A program made the position numbers and the translations under genes. Below, in pieces: positions 52,407 through 63,065 of a stretch of DNA of 64,000 nucleotides. Under the pieces are notes generated by a model, which worked only from the letters and a program-made list of their open reading frames with translations, did not search any database and was not told the DNA's origin. Location: assembly GCF_026151205.1 (NCBI RefSeq), contig NC_087080.1, positions 13,277,337-13,341,336 on the forward strand, read 5' to 3'. This DNA is from Bolinopsis microptera. Its lineage: Eukaryota; Ctenophora; Tentaculata; Lobata; Bolinopsidae. Positions within the stretch are counted from its first letter, which is position 1; each line of letters begins with the position of its first letter.

Positions 52407-53197
52407 TTAAGAGACCTCAAAGCTCGTCTTCTGAGGAATGAGATTGAAGGATACGTCATCCAGTCCAAGGTGCTGGGCTTTTTGTCTTCCTCTGATTCCC
52501 CTGAGTGCTATGAGTGTGCTTCGTAGCAGATCAAACCTGAATCGTGTTCTGATGTGATTTTTGACCTGGCTCTTAGCTTCTTTATTGTGGTCAGCTCACG
52601 GGTCCGTATATAGCCGATTTTGCAGATTTAAGTTAAAGAAAAGCTAGCGGACCTAGCGGCAATATCGGATAGCTAGCGGAAACTAGCGGGTGTGTTAATG
52701 AAGCTAGTACTATTCTCCGCTAGTTTGAGCGCGGCGTCCGCTATACTCCGCTAGCCATTCGCTAGGTATGAATGCTGCATTTTAGTGCATCTCCGTTAGG
52801 CGCCCGCTAGCCATCCGCTGGCTTTTCTGTAACTTAAATCAGGCAATACGGACCCGTGAGCTATCCTTTCAGAAATACGATCTACAAACACAGTGCAGAG
52901 TGGGCCCATACCTCCGGATGTTGTAAAGACTTGTGGGACAAAGGACCCTTTCTCTGACTGAAGTACTCTCTGCTCATATAGATCTTTCTTCTCTTTCTCA
53001 TGCGCACTGTAGATTTTATCTAGTGGCTTAAATGTATTGGAGTCGCAATTAGGATGGGTGACCCTGATGTCAAAGAATGTTCTTTCGAATGGTGCATACA
53101 GTCCAACAGCTGCTACGTCCAGACGGGCTTCATCCTGGGTGTTGGTCTTCCTGGAGAATGAAGTTGGTTGGACAGGTAGGAGTGCGAATATAGTCAT
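52407..53197 (-). pseudogene. Retroelement ORF fragment (C-terminal part), interrupted by a 262-bp element
   Basis: The minus-strand frame has ARLDVAAVGLYAPFERTFFD, a KIYSAHEKEKKDLYEQRVLQ stretch and SFVPQVFTTSGGMGP. This is a pattern I recognise from the C-terminal region of retroelement proteins common in cnidarian and other invertebrate genomes. After the insertion the same frame resumes with SQVKNHIRTRFRFDLLRSTL, ALRGIRG and a terminal SFNLIPQ before a TAA at 52407-52409. No reverse transcriptase remains, so it is a truncated copy. The identification is from memory of sequence style and could be wrong in detail; the two-part frame is directly visible. Confidence 0.65.
52597..52858. mobile_element. 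262-bp inverted-repeat DNA element with AGCT target duplication
   Basis: Termini are CACGGGTCCGTAT and ATACGGACCCGTG, and inverted similarity continues inward for about 50 bp (TTTAAGTTA.AGAAAAGC). AGCT flanks both sides (52593-52596 and 52859-52862). Removing the element and one AGCT rejoins the surrounding retroelement frame in phase. The interior holds about ten copies of CTAGCGG or its complement CCGCTAG. CAC ends with a 4-bp duplication would suit a Chapaev-type (CACTA-like) non-autonomous element; that class is inferred. Confidence 0.85.
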
Positions 53198-53556
53198 TTA
53201 TAATTTGGTATCAAATCAAAGATATAAACAATTACTACACTTCAAAGTACTAGAATAAATGTTATACTAGAGTAAATGTATAAAATAAAACAAAAGTTTA
53301 TTTTGGAAGGAGATCTCTGTCCCCCTGTATCGTCGAAACTCTACAGGGGTTCACTATAGTGAAGCGACAGTGGGGGTCACCACGTGATACAATTAGCAAG
53401 CTGTTTGCCTCTTTTGCCCGATATTTTGACTGATATCCGCTTTATTGTGGTTCTGGTGCAGATTGGTCCTGGCCAAGGGATTCAAATGATTCTTATTCAT
53501 ATTGCGAGACTATTGATAAACGTTTTTATTCTTCTTTTCGTTTCTTGTATGTATTG

Positions 53557-54960
53557 ATTCACGATGTCAATCCTTCGCAGCTCAGCAAGGCCCAGTGGTG
53601 CATCTTGCCGATCTACTGAAGCATTCTTGTGGTTGCAAGAAATATTATTTGATTCGCAGCCCAGTACACAGTAGTGCATCCAGCATCGCACTACAATTGT
53701 ATGTAGTGTAAAATAATTCAGTACTATTTCAAAGGATAAAGGAGATTTTTGTAATTACAGTTTGGTTTTATGACCCTGTAATTTTGAATTTATAAATTGA
53801 TATTTTCCATAAAATAAAATTGTATAATGATTTTTGATTTAATTGAACCAAGAAAAACAAAAATAGTTTGAATATTTTCAATTTTCCAGTTTGTACCGCA
53901 AGTTATTCGACTTTTTTTTAACAAAGTTGCCGTTCTAGTGTTTGTTTGTATAATTACAAAACAACATTTGACATTGCAGACTCGATATTCAAATAACGTA
54001 GGTTACCTGTTATTTGTTACTGGGCGGCGCTCAGCCTGTCATTCCGCCGAACATGAATTTTTATTTATGAACATAATAGCCTGGGGTCCGATCCCCAGGT
54101 AAGGGGGGCTAGTATTGAATAGTAGTGGACTCTATGCAGCTCTCCCAGCACTTTTAATTTTACTGATCTGGAGGTAATATTTTATTGAGCCAGGTAAGTT
54201 ACCAGGGGACCCCAAGTTATTATATTTATGTTCTTAATCATAAATGGATATTTGGTGGAATTGATCGAATGACAGGCTGAAGTGATTCACAATGTTGATC
54301 AGGTGCATAGCTCGCCGATCTACCGAGATCGGCGAGAAGAATTATTTGATGCGCGGCGCGGCACAGTAGTGCATCGCGCTACAACATGCTACCATAAAGA
54401 TTGTAACACATAATTGTTTTAATTGGCGATGTCAATTCATCTCAGCTCGGCGCGGCACAGTAGCGCATCCCGCCGTGAGAAGCCTCATTGAGTGCGCGGC
54501 GCGGCACAGTAACGCATCGCGCTACAAATAATTGTTCGTTGTTAATGATATAGTATGGACTGACCCGGCGCGTTCTACTTCGTTCCATTTGCCTCCAGCC
54601 TCAGGTCTAGGTCAATATTTGAAAAAAGCAGCGCACGCTAGTCGCTACCTCGACGAAATTTAGGTAAGTATCATCTGTTTAGGCCGTGACAAGCTAAAAT
54701 TAATTAATATTGTCAATTGCAATCAAAAATTGTGTCAAACAAAATTTTTTGATTTTGATCTGAAATATCATCTAACATTATGTATTTGTTGTTTTTAATT
54801 ACTTTTTTTTATTTAAAATTTTTTTTCAATTACACCTACGTTACTGGGCGCGCAGCGTCGCTCAGCCTGTTCATGTTGTAGCGCGATGCACTGCTGTAGA
54901 TCGGCGAAATGCACCACTGGGCCTCGCCGAGCTGCCAAGGATTGACATCGTGAATCAAGA
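53557..54960. repeat. Cluster of a GC-rich dispersed repeat
   Basis: Related segments lie at about 53557-53700, 54305-54395 and 54435-54530 in one orientation and at about 54875-54960 inverted. Shared words are CGATGTCAAT, CACTGGGCC (or its complement), GATCGGCGA, GCGCGGCGCGGCACAGTA and GCATCGCGCTACAA. They differ by indels. No protein or tRNA fold is evident. Part of the space between is the element at 54032-54283. Confidence 0.65.
54032..54283. mobile_element. Short inverted-repeat element (~252 bp)
   Basis: Ends are CAGCCTGTCATTC and GAATGACAGGCTG. Inward pairing continues through ATTTATG.ACATAATA and CTGGGGTCC. A GGGTCCGATCCCC hairpin near 54090 mimics a tRNA arm. No clear target duplication is seen. 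Confidence 0.65.
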
Positions 54961-56557
54961 TAGCATGCAAAACGCACTATAATACGACACTCCAACTTAC
55001 AGAATGCTTGCTAGAGATAAAACAAAATATTATCAGACTATACATGCAGCATGAGTAACTGGTGGATAAGCCTTCGGTAAAAACGGATCCGGAAAAGTCA
55101 ATGCGGCACTCGGGTCCTTGGTATTGTCGTCGGTATATTGTCCATTATTTACGTTCTGCTTTCATAGTTCAAACAATAGTGAGCTCTAAATATACAGCTT
55201 TAAACCGATTAAGTATGAATGAATGAAATACATGACAATCCGCACTCCTATAATTCAAAAGCATGAGTAACTCGTAGTGATGTACGATTTCTAGAAAGTT
55301 TAAATTAAATTTGGCGCTCACAGGTCCTCGTGATCATGTGATCGCCGTATAATGTTCTGTAAATGCGCAGGGCACCTTCAAGCTTAAATTATTCACCATA
55401 CTGAGGCAGTCAACCAACGCGCGGCTTTATTTCTATGATATGATATGTTTTGATTGTTATTAATAAATACCAAAATTTAAATTTGTTTTACTAAAAAATT
55501 TGTTTTACTATTCGAGGTAAGCAGTTTAAAAGTGCATCACGCTATTTACCGGTACCTAGCTTGCTAAGGAATGGCGTGCAAGGTGATACAATTTTGTCAT
55601 ACGTTGTATGACCAGCCGTGCACGAGTGCGCGGCTCCCCCTGTATCGTTGAAACTCTACAGTGAAACGCTATAGTGAAACGACCGTGGGGGTCACGATGT
55701 GATACAAATACAATCAACAATATAACATACGTCGTATTTTCAACGAGATCGTCCTGATTACCTAAGTGTCCGGTCAATCCCCATTTCTAAGTGTTTTTTA
55801 GGTATGTATTTTTAACTTCAGGCAAAAAGGTTTCTAGGAACTGAACTACTTTTTAATACTATGATCAGATATTTGATGCTATTTGTTGAACCACTGAGTC
55901 CTTTGATAGATACATGGTTAGAGACCTTCTTGAACAACGTTTTCCATCTTGTAGAATCTTTTTTACTGGCTATATTAATTTTAGAGTCAGTCTCTCTCGT
56001 TTAAATCGTGTTGTCAAATCAGACCTTTTTAAAATGAGGAAATTTTCTCAAAACATAATAATATTTTATAATAGTGCCTTTTATAGTAGATTTTTGATTC
56101 TTTGAGCCAGACATTATACCTATTTTTGGATAAATCATATATATGGCATAACGTTGCCTGTTGGCGCCCCTCCCCCTCACTGTAAAAGCGCCCCTGGCCC
56201 TCTACATGTTGGCGCCCCTCCCCTCTTAAAGTAGAAACGCAAAATAGGACAAATTAGGTGATTTTAGAGGATACGCCAGTAAAATTTCTAATAAAGTGTG
56301 TTTCAAGAGCAAAACGCGCAGTTTTGTTAGTACCTCAGTTAAGTTTTTCAAAATTGCCTATATTCAAACGACGATTTGGTGCCCCCCCTAAGATGAACAA
56401 AATTATCATCTCTCATTGCAAATTTTAGTTCTGTTGGGCACATTGTACCAAACTTTCCAGGAGTCTTTCCTGCACATATGCTGCTTGTAACTGCACCGGT
56501 GGGACAAAGCTCCGCACTTGCTTGGACCCTCTGATCAAATTATACAAAACCTTCAGG

Positions 56558-56653
56558 CAGTGGCGTAACATACTTTTTTAGAGATTTTACTGGCGCATCC
56601 TCTATTGGGCAGGAGGCTGGGGGGGTTGGCCAACATGCAACGTAACACCACTG
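56558..56653. mobile_element. 96-bp hAT-type MITE
   Basis: The element starts CAGTGGCGTAACAT and ends ACGTAACACCACTG, matching the usual hAT terminal pattern. It is flanked by a perfect 8-bp direct repeat, CCTTCAGG, at 56550-56557 and 56654-56661, which is the target duplication length of hAT transposons. Confidence 0.88.
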
Positions 56654-56884
56654 CCTTCAGGAGGCTTAACAATTGAAATTGTCCACCTATTTGCAGACAG
56701 TGCTGACTATGGAGCACAGTAACTAGAAATTCCATTTGATGACTAATGTTAAAGCTCATATTATTCAGATTCAAAACATTCATTGACCGCTGGGACATAA
56801 TCCTGCTGTCACAACGTTACTTAACCCTCTCTAATTTGAAATTATTCAATTTAGTGAGCCATGGAGAACACAGCTTCTATCCAG

Positions 56885-59800
56885 AGGAGATAGAAGATCT
56901 GAAGAAGAAGCTCCAGCTTACAGGTTTAATATTAATGATGAATAGCCCAAATTCAAGCTTACCATACTACGAAAAGAATATAAACATCAGGTCAGATACC
57001 ATAATTCTGTTACCTTAACACCTGGCCTAGCCTTAACATATTTCTTGTTCACAGATGGGGACCAGAAAGCTTATTATGAGAGTTCTGAAATAACGATGAA
57101 CAAGAACAAGGACACAATTGCAAAGCTGAGGATGAGTAACAAGAAGCTCCATCAAGAGCTAGCCGTGGCTAAGGGTCAGGCTGGTGATGAGGAAGTTATC
57201 TTGAGTGCATTCAACGCTTCAAGCCGAAATGAAGTTTCTCTTGTTAGAAGTGGAATTCTTAGCCAGGTTTTCTTGACTCAAATAAACTTTAAAGCTGTGC
57301 AAATTTGTTGAAATAAACGAATAGATAAAGTCAAATAACATACATCAATTTATTGATAAATATTCTCCCCACTTATGTAAGAAATAATACTTATTAAGTT
57401 ATTATCAAACTTTACACAAATCCAAAGTAGTTACTAGGAACATCCTAAAGACCTGATAAGTCTACTTAAAAGACTTGTAGAACTGAAAACTTACTATAAA
57501 TACAAAAAATGGAACTTAAAACTGAACTTATCAAAATCAAAAATTATGCAAAAAATTGAACTTAAAACTGAAATTATCGAACAAACAAATTTAAAATAAA
57601 TTTCTCCACAATTGGCGGTTCGAGGCTAAATACCTTAAGTCTGTCAAGTTGTCACTATTATTCAAATTAATCTTTCTTTTATTCAAATCGTCTAAAATAG
57701 TTTTAAAAATATTACATTGATGTCTACCAATCCTTCCCCTCATATTTGACATACTATCAACAGCAAAATTTAGAGCTAGTTGTGGTGGTGAGTTGCAGTC
57801 GCTACGAAGAATGTGCCCAAACATTTTCCAGCGGGATTTATGAACTCTCTCTGAAAGTGGAGTTACATTGCAACGAGCATACAAGTCCTTGTTGCTGATG
57901 ATGCGGGGATAGGTCATGTTGATGATACGTCTTAGATGTTTGCGTTGACACACATCAACTTTATTGATAATGTTCTGTGGAGCTGCCCAGCTGTTACAGT
58001 TGTACAATAAAACAGGGGTAACAAATGCTTCATACAGCTTGATTTTTACAGGAAGAGAAATGCGGGATTTCTCTGCCCATACCTTGCTGTATTTCTCAAA
58101 GGCAACGTAAGCAAGGATGCATCGGCGAGAGATATCAGCCTTACTGCAGAGCTTGGATCCAAGAGAAATAGTGTTGCGCCAGGGCTCTCTGTTCTTCACG
58201 GGTTCACCCTTGGCGTCTACCTCGTCCTTATCTGCAATGTAGAAGTGGACATGTTCTGTTTTGTCCTCGTTCACAAACAGGTTCCATTCTTCAAGGATCT
58301 CCTTACATATGGGTAGCATTTCTTTAAGAGTTTCCTCATCCTCATCTGCAAAATCGCCATCGTCGGCGTATTCCCATTCAATAGGCATGAGGGTCTCGGG
58401 GTTGAACGGTGGGTTAGGCCGAATGGTAATCACTACTGCACGGAAGTGGTACAAAGCTCCAGCAAAGTACAGTGTGAAGAATGCACCAGATGCAGCATCA
58501 CCTTGAAACGAACCCTCGGATGTTTCAAACTCTAAAGAAATGGTGTTGTTGATTTTTATCCTCAATTTGGTGTTGGAGAGCAAGTATCTCGCCAAACGAA
58601 TGTCATCCTCACAACAACCAGCATCAGCCAAAAGATCCAGGATAACTGATCTCTTGATGGTATCGAAGGCCGAGCTCATGTCGATTCCCATCTTGTGGAA
58701 CTCCCATCTCTTCTCTTTCACAACAGAAATCAGAATTCGTTGAGTCCAGACAATATTGGCACAACTATGACCAGCCTTGTAGGCATTTTGCCATGGTCCT
58801 GTGTACTCTGCAATTTGTCTTTGAATTCTGTGTAGAGTAATCAAGGAGAGCAGTTTCCTAGTTCCATTCAGAAGGCAAAGAGGTCTGAGGCTCTTTAGAG
58901 GTCCTTTTGGTTTCCCTGGCTTCTGAAGAGGGGTTAGAAACCCTTCCGTGAAAGAGGGTACATGCTCATGTACTTCGAATGATCGATTAATGAGACATGC
59001 ATATTGCTGGAAGAATACAGGTGGTGCGTACTTCAGCAGCTCGTTAGGAATCTCATCAGGACCTACTGCTTTTCCATTTTTCAACTTTGAAGCAGCATAT
59101 TGGACTTCTAAGGAAGTTATAGGAGTATTCAGAGGACGTGGGAGTCCAGTGAAAGGTACCAAAGGAGGGTCTGAGCTGGTGTAGTGATTTTTAAACCACT
59201 CTCTAATGATACTTGCTTTCATATCGTCACTTGCAACTAGCTGATTTTCAGAGTTGAAGACAGATATTGGCTCTGACTCTTTGTTGGCAGCAAGAGCTCT
59301 GGTAGCCTCGAACATCCTCTTCGTGTCATCTGCAGCGTTGATGGTGTCAGCTAGTTGGTTGGCTAGAGCTGTCTCTAGCACTTTAAGACGTTTATTGATA
59401 TCGTTCTTGAGTTTATTGATACGTTTTCTCAATACTGTCCTGTCTCTAACTGAATTGTCGTTCAGTTCTTGTAAAAGTTTGTGTCTCTCGTCAGACATAT
59501 TACATACATGCTGATCTGATGAATGATGATGTCTTTGGGTTTTCTTCTTGACACCCACAGTGTTAGAGGCTGAAGACTTGATAGTTTCAAACAGCTGTTC
59601 GAATCCTGTCTTAGTGTCAGCGGAAGGTGGAAGACTGTCAATTTGCTGAGTGACAGTTTGCTGGTACTGATCTTGTAGTTCCTTGTTACAAACCAGCGAT
59701 GTCGTGTTGTACCTTTTAGCAGCTGATGTACTGTTTCGGTATAACTTAGTTTGCTGCCTCAGGTCTATGGTAGCTTTTACAATCTTATGATCAGAATGTA

Positions 59801-62779
59801 GTTTAGCTCCTGCATAGGCCCTTGCATCATTGAGAAAAACAGTGCTGCGTGACCGGCATAAAACATAATCAATCTGAGAAAAATAAGGGCGACTTCTTTT
59901 GGTCTTCTTGTCTTTCACCCAACCAGTTCTTGTGGTTATATGACGACTGGAATGACGAAATGCAGTGTTTGCAGCAAACAAACCATTAGAAACAAGAAAA
60001 TCCAATAATCTCCCACCATTTTCATTTCGTCTTCCAACGCCATGCCTTCCAGTGTTCTTATGAAGGCCATTTTGAAAGTCATGATCAGACCTTTTGCCAA
60101 GTTTGGCATTGAAATCTCCTAGGATCCAGATTTCATGTCTTGCAGGCACATTAATTGCTTCCTGAAGCTCACAGTAAAACTGGTCAGTAGCAGCCGGATT
60201 TGATAAAGTTTTTGGGTTGGTTGGACTGTAACAGTTCACGATTCGCATTTTGCATGGTGGTTTGTTAACAAACTTGGATGGAATAAAAAAGTCCATGAAA
60301 GCAACTCGATCGCTGATCTGATGAAATGAACGGAAATAATGATTTACACGAGCGTTGATTAAGAAACCCAGTCCACCATGACGTCCTGTCTTCTGATCAA
60401 ACAAAAGGAGGCGATGATTTCCTGGTAGTTTCTTATCCTCAAACTGACAAATTTTAGTCTCTTGAATCCCTATAATGTCCAAGTCATACCTGTCACAGTC
60501 GTTAGCAAGCAAGCACTGCTTGTCTGTCTTCGTCAAACCTCGAACATTCCAAGTAGCAAAGCCGAGAAGAGCAATTGGTAACAAGGATTACGGTGTCCAG
60601 TTCTACAGCGATCCTTCGCGTAGGGGTAGATAGTCTGGTTGCAGCAACCATGCGAGTTCATCACGAACTACACGCCATCCTAAAAAATTATTATTATTAT
60701 TAAGTATAAGGAACTATAGAAGATGCTGTTGAAATAGCAATAAATTCTAATTGTTTGTCTTAAAGTTGTTCCAGAGTTTTAAAATTTAGCCATTCATTAT
60801 GTACAGTGAATTAGTCTTCTATTGTAATTATGATATTGAGGATCAATGGCCTCTTAAATTTAAAATATCTTAAATTCTCTCGTGTTACACCAAAATTGTC
60901 ACAGGAGAAGGTGATAACAAAGTATGACCAGAAAGTGTGTGAGCTGATTAAACAGTATAACGCTCTTTGTCACAGAGCTAATTCCAAACAGAAGAAAATA
61001 CAGCAACTCCAGGTTTACTTCATATTATTTTGAAATCACATCTTGATTCTTTTGAAAGTTCTCTACATATTTCGCAAATATCAATTCGACTAGCTAGATC
61101 CTAACCTAATACTCTAGATTTTGTTCCATATTTAGACAGAGCTGATGCAAATGAAGGACGATGCACGAGTAGCAGAGCAGGGTGCAGCAGGAGAGAGTGA
61201 GGGTGCACAATCACTGAGAGTGCTGGAGAATCGCCTTGATAAGGCTAACATCAAGTGTGTCGAGGCTAACCATATCAACAACACCTACAAACAGATTTTA
61301 ACTAAACTGCAAGATGTAAGCGGTTTTTATCAAGCTGCGATTTTAATCTTCGGCCTCGATTTTTACTCGCTGCCTGAAAAAGTCTCACTAAAAAGACGTA
61401 ACAATGACTTGTTACCTATAATTGTAAAGAGTTACAAGTATTAAGCGTCAATATTTGTACACAGGAACGCTTGGAGTTCGATAACCATGTTGACAAACTT
61501 CAAATGATGATAAAGAACAAAAAGAAGGAGTATCAGGAGATTTTGTCAATGAACAAGGACGCTGAGCTTGCAAAGGACAGTGCCAAGGATGAGCTGACAT
61601 ACCAGGTACATTCGAGTTTTTATTTTTGTTTGTTGCTAAATTTAGGGCCCTAGATTACATGAAGTTGTAACTTGTACCTCAATATGTCTACTCTTGTTGT
61701 CTGTAAATAGTCTTCGATTATTTTATGATAACTTTTGATTTCTCTTCAGGATGGAAAACTGCAACAAGACAAGAAGGAAAGGGAAAAGGCCCTGTTCGAA
61801 TACAGAAAACAAGCTGACGAGAAGAAGAACCATGCTGAGAAAGTTGAAAAGAGGGTAAGTCGAATCTCGAACATAAATTATACGTCTTATTGAAAGATTT
61901 TAGACTTAGAATTGAAATGTGTACCAAATACTCTGAGAAATATAACTCAAGTTAATATTCTCACAGATGGCGAGGTCAAGTATACACACTGAGGAAGTCG
62001 CTGGAGTAGACAAGGAAAAGAAACTGATCTCTGGAGAGGAGCAGGAAAGGAAGATAATGGGATACGAGGAGGCGATGCACAAAATTAAGGAGGCTACTGG
62101 TGTCTCTGATATTCAGGTATCGCGGTGTCGTGAAATAAATAACTTAACGTTTATATTCCATATATTTTGTTTCTTGTTTTTGTCCTAGTAGTTCCTCACG
62201 ATCAGTTTAATAATAACGTTGGATGGAATGTAGGAATGGCTTTTCCACAATTTGTCTTACAGGAAGTGGTTCAAAGATTCCTGCTACAAGGAGAGACTCA
62301 GAAACATCTCGAGAAACTGAAGTTCGATAACGAGAAGACTCTTCTCAGACTCCGAGAGGAGAAGGTAAAATATATATTAAAATGCACGTTCATCATTTCT
62401 TTTCCCTTTACAGCAACTTATCAGACACTTCACCGTGCAATATTATGCCTTTACTCCAAGACTCTCAGTAAACTGAGAAACTAGTACAGTTCATTAGTTC
62501 AGTGCGACCTTAACGCTGTTTTAAATACTATACATGACTATATCTGATTTCATTCAACTCCAGGCCAAATTCCAAGCTGAATTTGAAAATATGAAGTACT
62601 CTGGAGAAGCCAAGTTGTCCAGTGGACAGAGAATCCTGGAGGACATGCAGGCTAAACTGGAGGAATGTGACGGAAATTCCACTGATAGCAGACTCAAACT
62701 GGAAAGAATGGATAGAATCTTACTCAACGTAAAGGCTGGAATCGAGCATCTTTCTGACAAACTCATTTCTCTTAAACTT
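56885..62779 (+). CDS. ODAD3: Outer dynein arm docking complex subunit 3 (CCDC151), partial
   Basis: Nine exons join in phase: 56885-56923, 57055-57266, 60905-61012, 61136-61315, 61465-61605, 61750-61854, 61967-62116, 62263-62364 and 62564-62779. The product is almost entirely coiled coil and follows the ODAD3 order throughout: KKKLQLTDGDQKAYYESSE near the start, LRVLENRLDKANIKCVEANH, YRKQADEKKNHAEKVEKR, EEAMHKIKEATGVSDIQ, EVVQRFLLQGET with LKFDNEKTLLRLREEK, ENMKYSGEAKL and GIEHLSDKLISLKL at the end. ODAD3 is part of the docking complex that fixes outer dynein arms to doublet microtubules in motile cilia. The first exon(s), with the start codon, lie left of 56885 and were not found. The C-terminal exons lie beyond 62779, probably past the window. 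Intron 2 (57267-60904) holds an antisense LINE; the other introns are 81-231 bp. Confidence 0.92.
57300..60700 (-). mobile_element. Non-LTR retrotransposon (APE-type LINE) inserted in ODAD3 intron 2
   Basis: The element surrounds the reverse transcriptase ORF. On the minus strand about 100 nt of leader precede the ORF and start near an (AAT)n run at about 60690. About 200-290 nt of AT-rich 3' sequence follow, with two copies of a CAGTTTTAAGTTC...TTTTTTG motif. Neither end is sharply resolved and no target duplication was identified. The missing ORF1 means it is either 5'-truncated or of a single-ORF family. Confidence 0.8.
57591..60584 (-). CDS. LINE ORF2: endonuclease and reverse transcriptase, intact
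   Basis: A 997-residue uninterrupted frame. The N-terminal 280 residues are an APE-type endonuclease: ATWNVRGL (N13), GIQETKI (E42), ILGDFNAKLG (D157, N159) and LHSDHKIVKA (H266). The reverse transcriptase lies at about 480-790, with KLKNGKAVGPDEIPNELLKY, LKSLRPLCLLNGTRKLLSLI, DMSSAFDTI, the SFQGDAASG turn and the catalytic EWEYADD at about 737-742. The C-terminal part has the RWKMFGHILRSD motif seen in many RTE/CR1-like elements. No RNase H or zinc knuckle was noticed. No ORF1 lies upstream. The protein copies its own RNA at nicked target sites. It sits antisense in ODAD3 intron 2, so host transcription opposes it. Confidence 0.93.
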   Translation of the reverse strand: MLPIALLGFATWNVRGLTKTDKQCLLANDCDRYDLDIIGIQETKICQFEDKKLPGNHRLLLFDQKTGRHGGLGFLINARVNHYFRSFHQISDRVAFMDFFIPSKFVNKPPCKMRIVNCYSPTNPKTLSNPAATDQFYCELQEAINVPARHEIWILGDFNAKLGKRSDHDFQNGLHKNTGRHGVGRRNENGGRLLDFLVSNGLFAANTAFRHSSRHITTRTGWVKDKKTKRSRPYFSQIDYVLCRSRSTVFLNDARAYAGAKLHSDHKIVKATIDLRQQTKLYRNSTSAAKRYNTTSLVCNKELQDQYQQTVTQQIDSLPPSADTKTGFEQLFETIKSSASNTVGVKKKTQRHHHSSDQHVCNMSDERHKLLQELNDNSVRDRTVLRKRINKLKNDINKRLKVLETALANQLADTINAADDTKRMFEATRALAANKESEPISVFNSENQLVASDDMKASIIREWFKNHYTSSDPPLVPFTGLPRPLNTPITSLEVQYAASKLKNGKAVGPDEIPNELLKYAPPVFFQQYACLINRSFEVHEHVPSFTEGFLTPLQKPGKPKGPLKSLRPLCLLNGTRKLLSLITLHRIQRQIAEYTGPWQNAYKAGHSCANIVWTQRILISVVKEKRWEFHKMGIDMSSAFDTIKRSVILDLLADAGCCEDDIRLARYLLSNTKLRIKINNTISLEFETSEGSFQGDAASGAFFTLYFAGALYHFRAVVITIRPNPPFNPETLMPIEWEYADDGDFADEDEETLKEMLPICKEILEEWNLFVNEDKTEHVHFYIADKDEVDAKGEPVKNREPWRNTISLGSKLCSKADISRRCILAYVAFEKYSKVWAEKSRISLPVKIKLYEAFVTPVLLYNCNSWAAPQNIINKVDVCQRKHLRRIINMTYPRIISNKDLYARCNVTPLSERVHKSRWKMFGHILRSDCNSPPQLALNFAVDSMSNMRGRIGRHQCNIFKTILDDLNKRKINLNNSDNLTDLRYLASNRQLWRNLF

Positions 62780-63065
62780 GTGAGTAATTATGAACTATCT
62801 TAAATTCCGCGGACAAATTCTTCGAAAATTTGACGAATTAGGGTACATTTTAATCAACCTAAATTATCACTAGTAAAAGTCTCTTCGGAATATTCAAATA
62901 ATGCTGGACACTGTCTTAACATTGTTTATAATCTGTTCACCTTCCTTTTGCTTCTACAAATCCGACTATCTTCAAGCATGAGCATGAAAAGTTTTTCATG
63001 GTTTTAAGGACATTGTTGAACTGTTATTGTCAAAATATCGTCGTTTTAATAGTTCCTGTGCTGGT

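Larger units (their letters stand above)
53321..55706. repeat. Dispersed ~70-bp hairpin repeat, copies at 53321-53390 and 55636-55706
   Basis: Both copies read CCCCCTGTATCG, GAAACTCTACAG, CTATAGTGAA, CGAC or GCGAC, GTGGGGGTCAC and GTGATACAA in the same order. The outer parts can pair (TGTATC with GATACA; CCCCC with GGGGG), giving a compact hairpin. Both are in the same orientation. Function unknown. Confidence 0.75.
51058..56884. other. Repeat-rich interval between OSTM1 and ODAD3
   Basis: OSTM1 (minus) and ODAD3 (plus) diverge from this 5.8-kb interval, so it should hold both promoters and the first ODAD3 exon(s). Most of it is the repeats and elements listed separately. The stretches 54980-55540 and 55710-56550 show nothing I can name. 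Low-complexity GGCGCCCCTCCCC words recur at about 56163-56226. Confidence 0.5.

Noticed and set aside
54085-54110. Possible tRNA T-arm (GGGTCCGATCCCC)
   Set aside because: It forms one stem of the inverted-repeat element at 54032-54283; no acceptor stem, D arm or anticodon arm can be drawn around it.
58261-59514. Plus-strand open frames opposite the LINE
   Set aside because: They are antisense shadows of the reverse transcriptase ORF.
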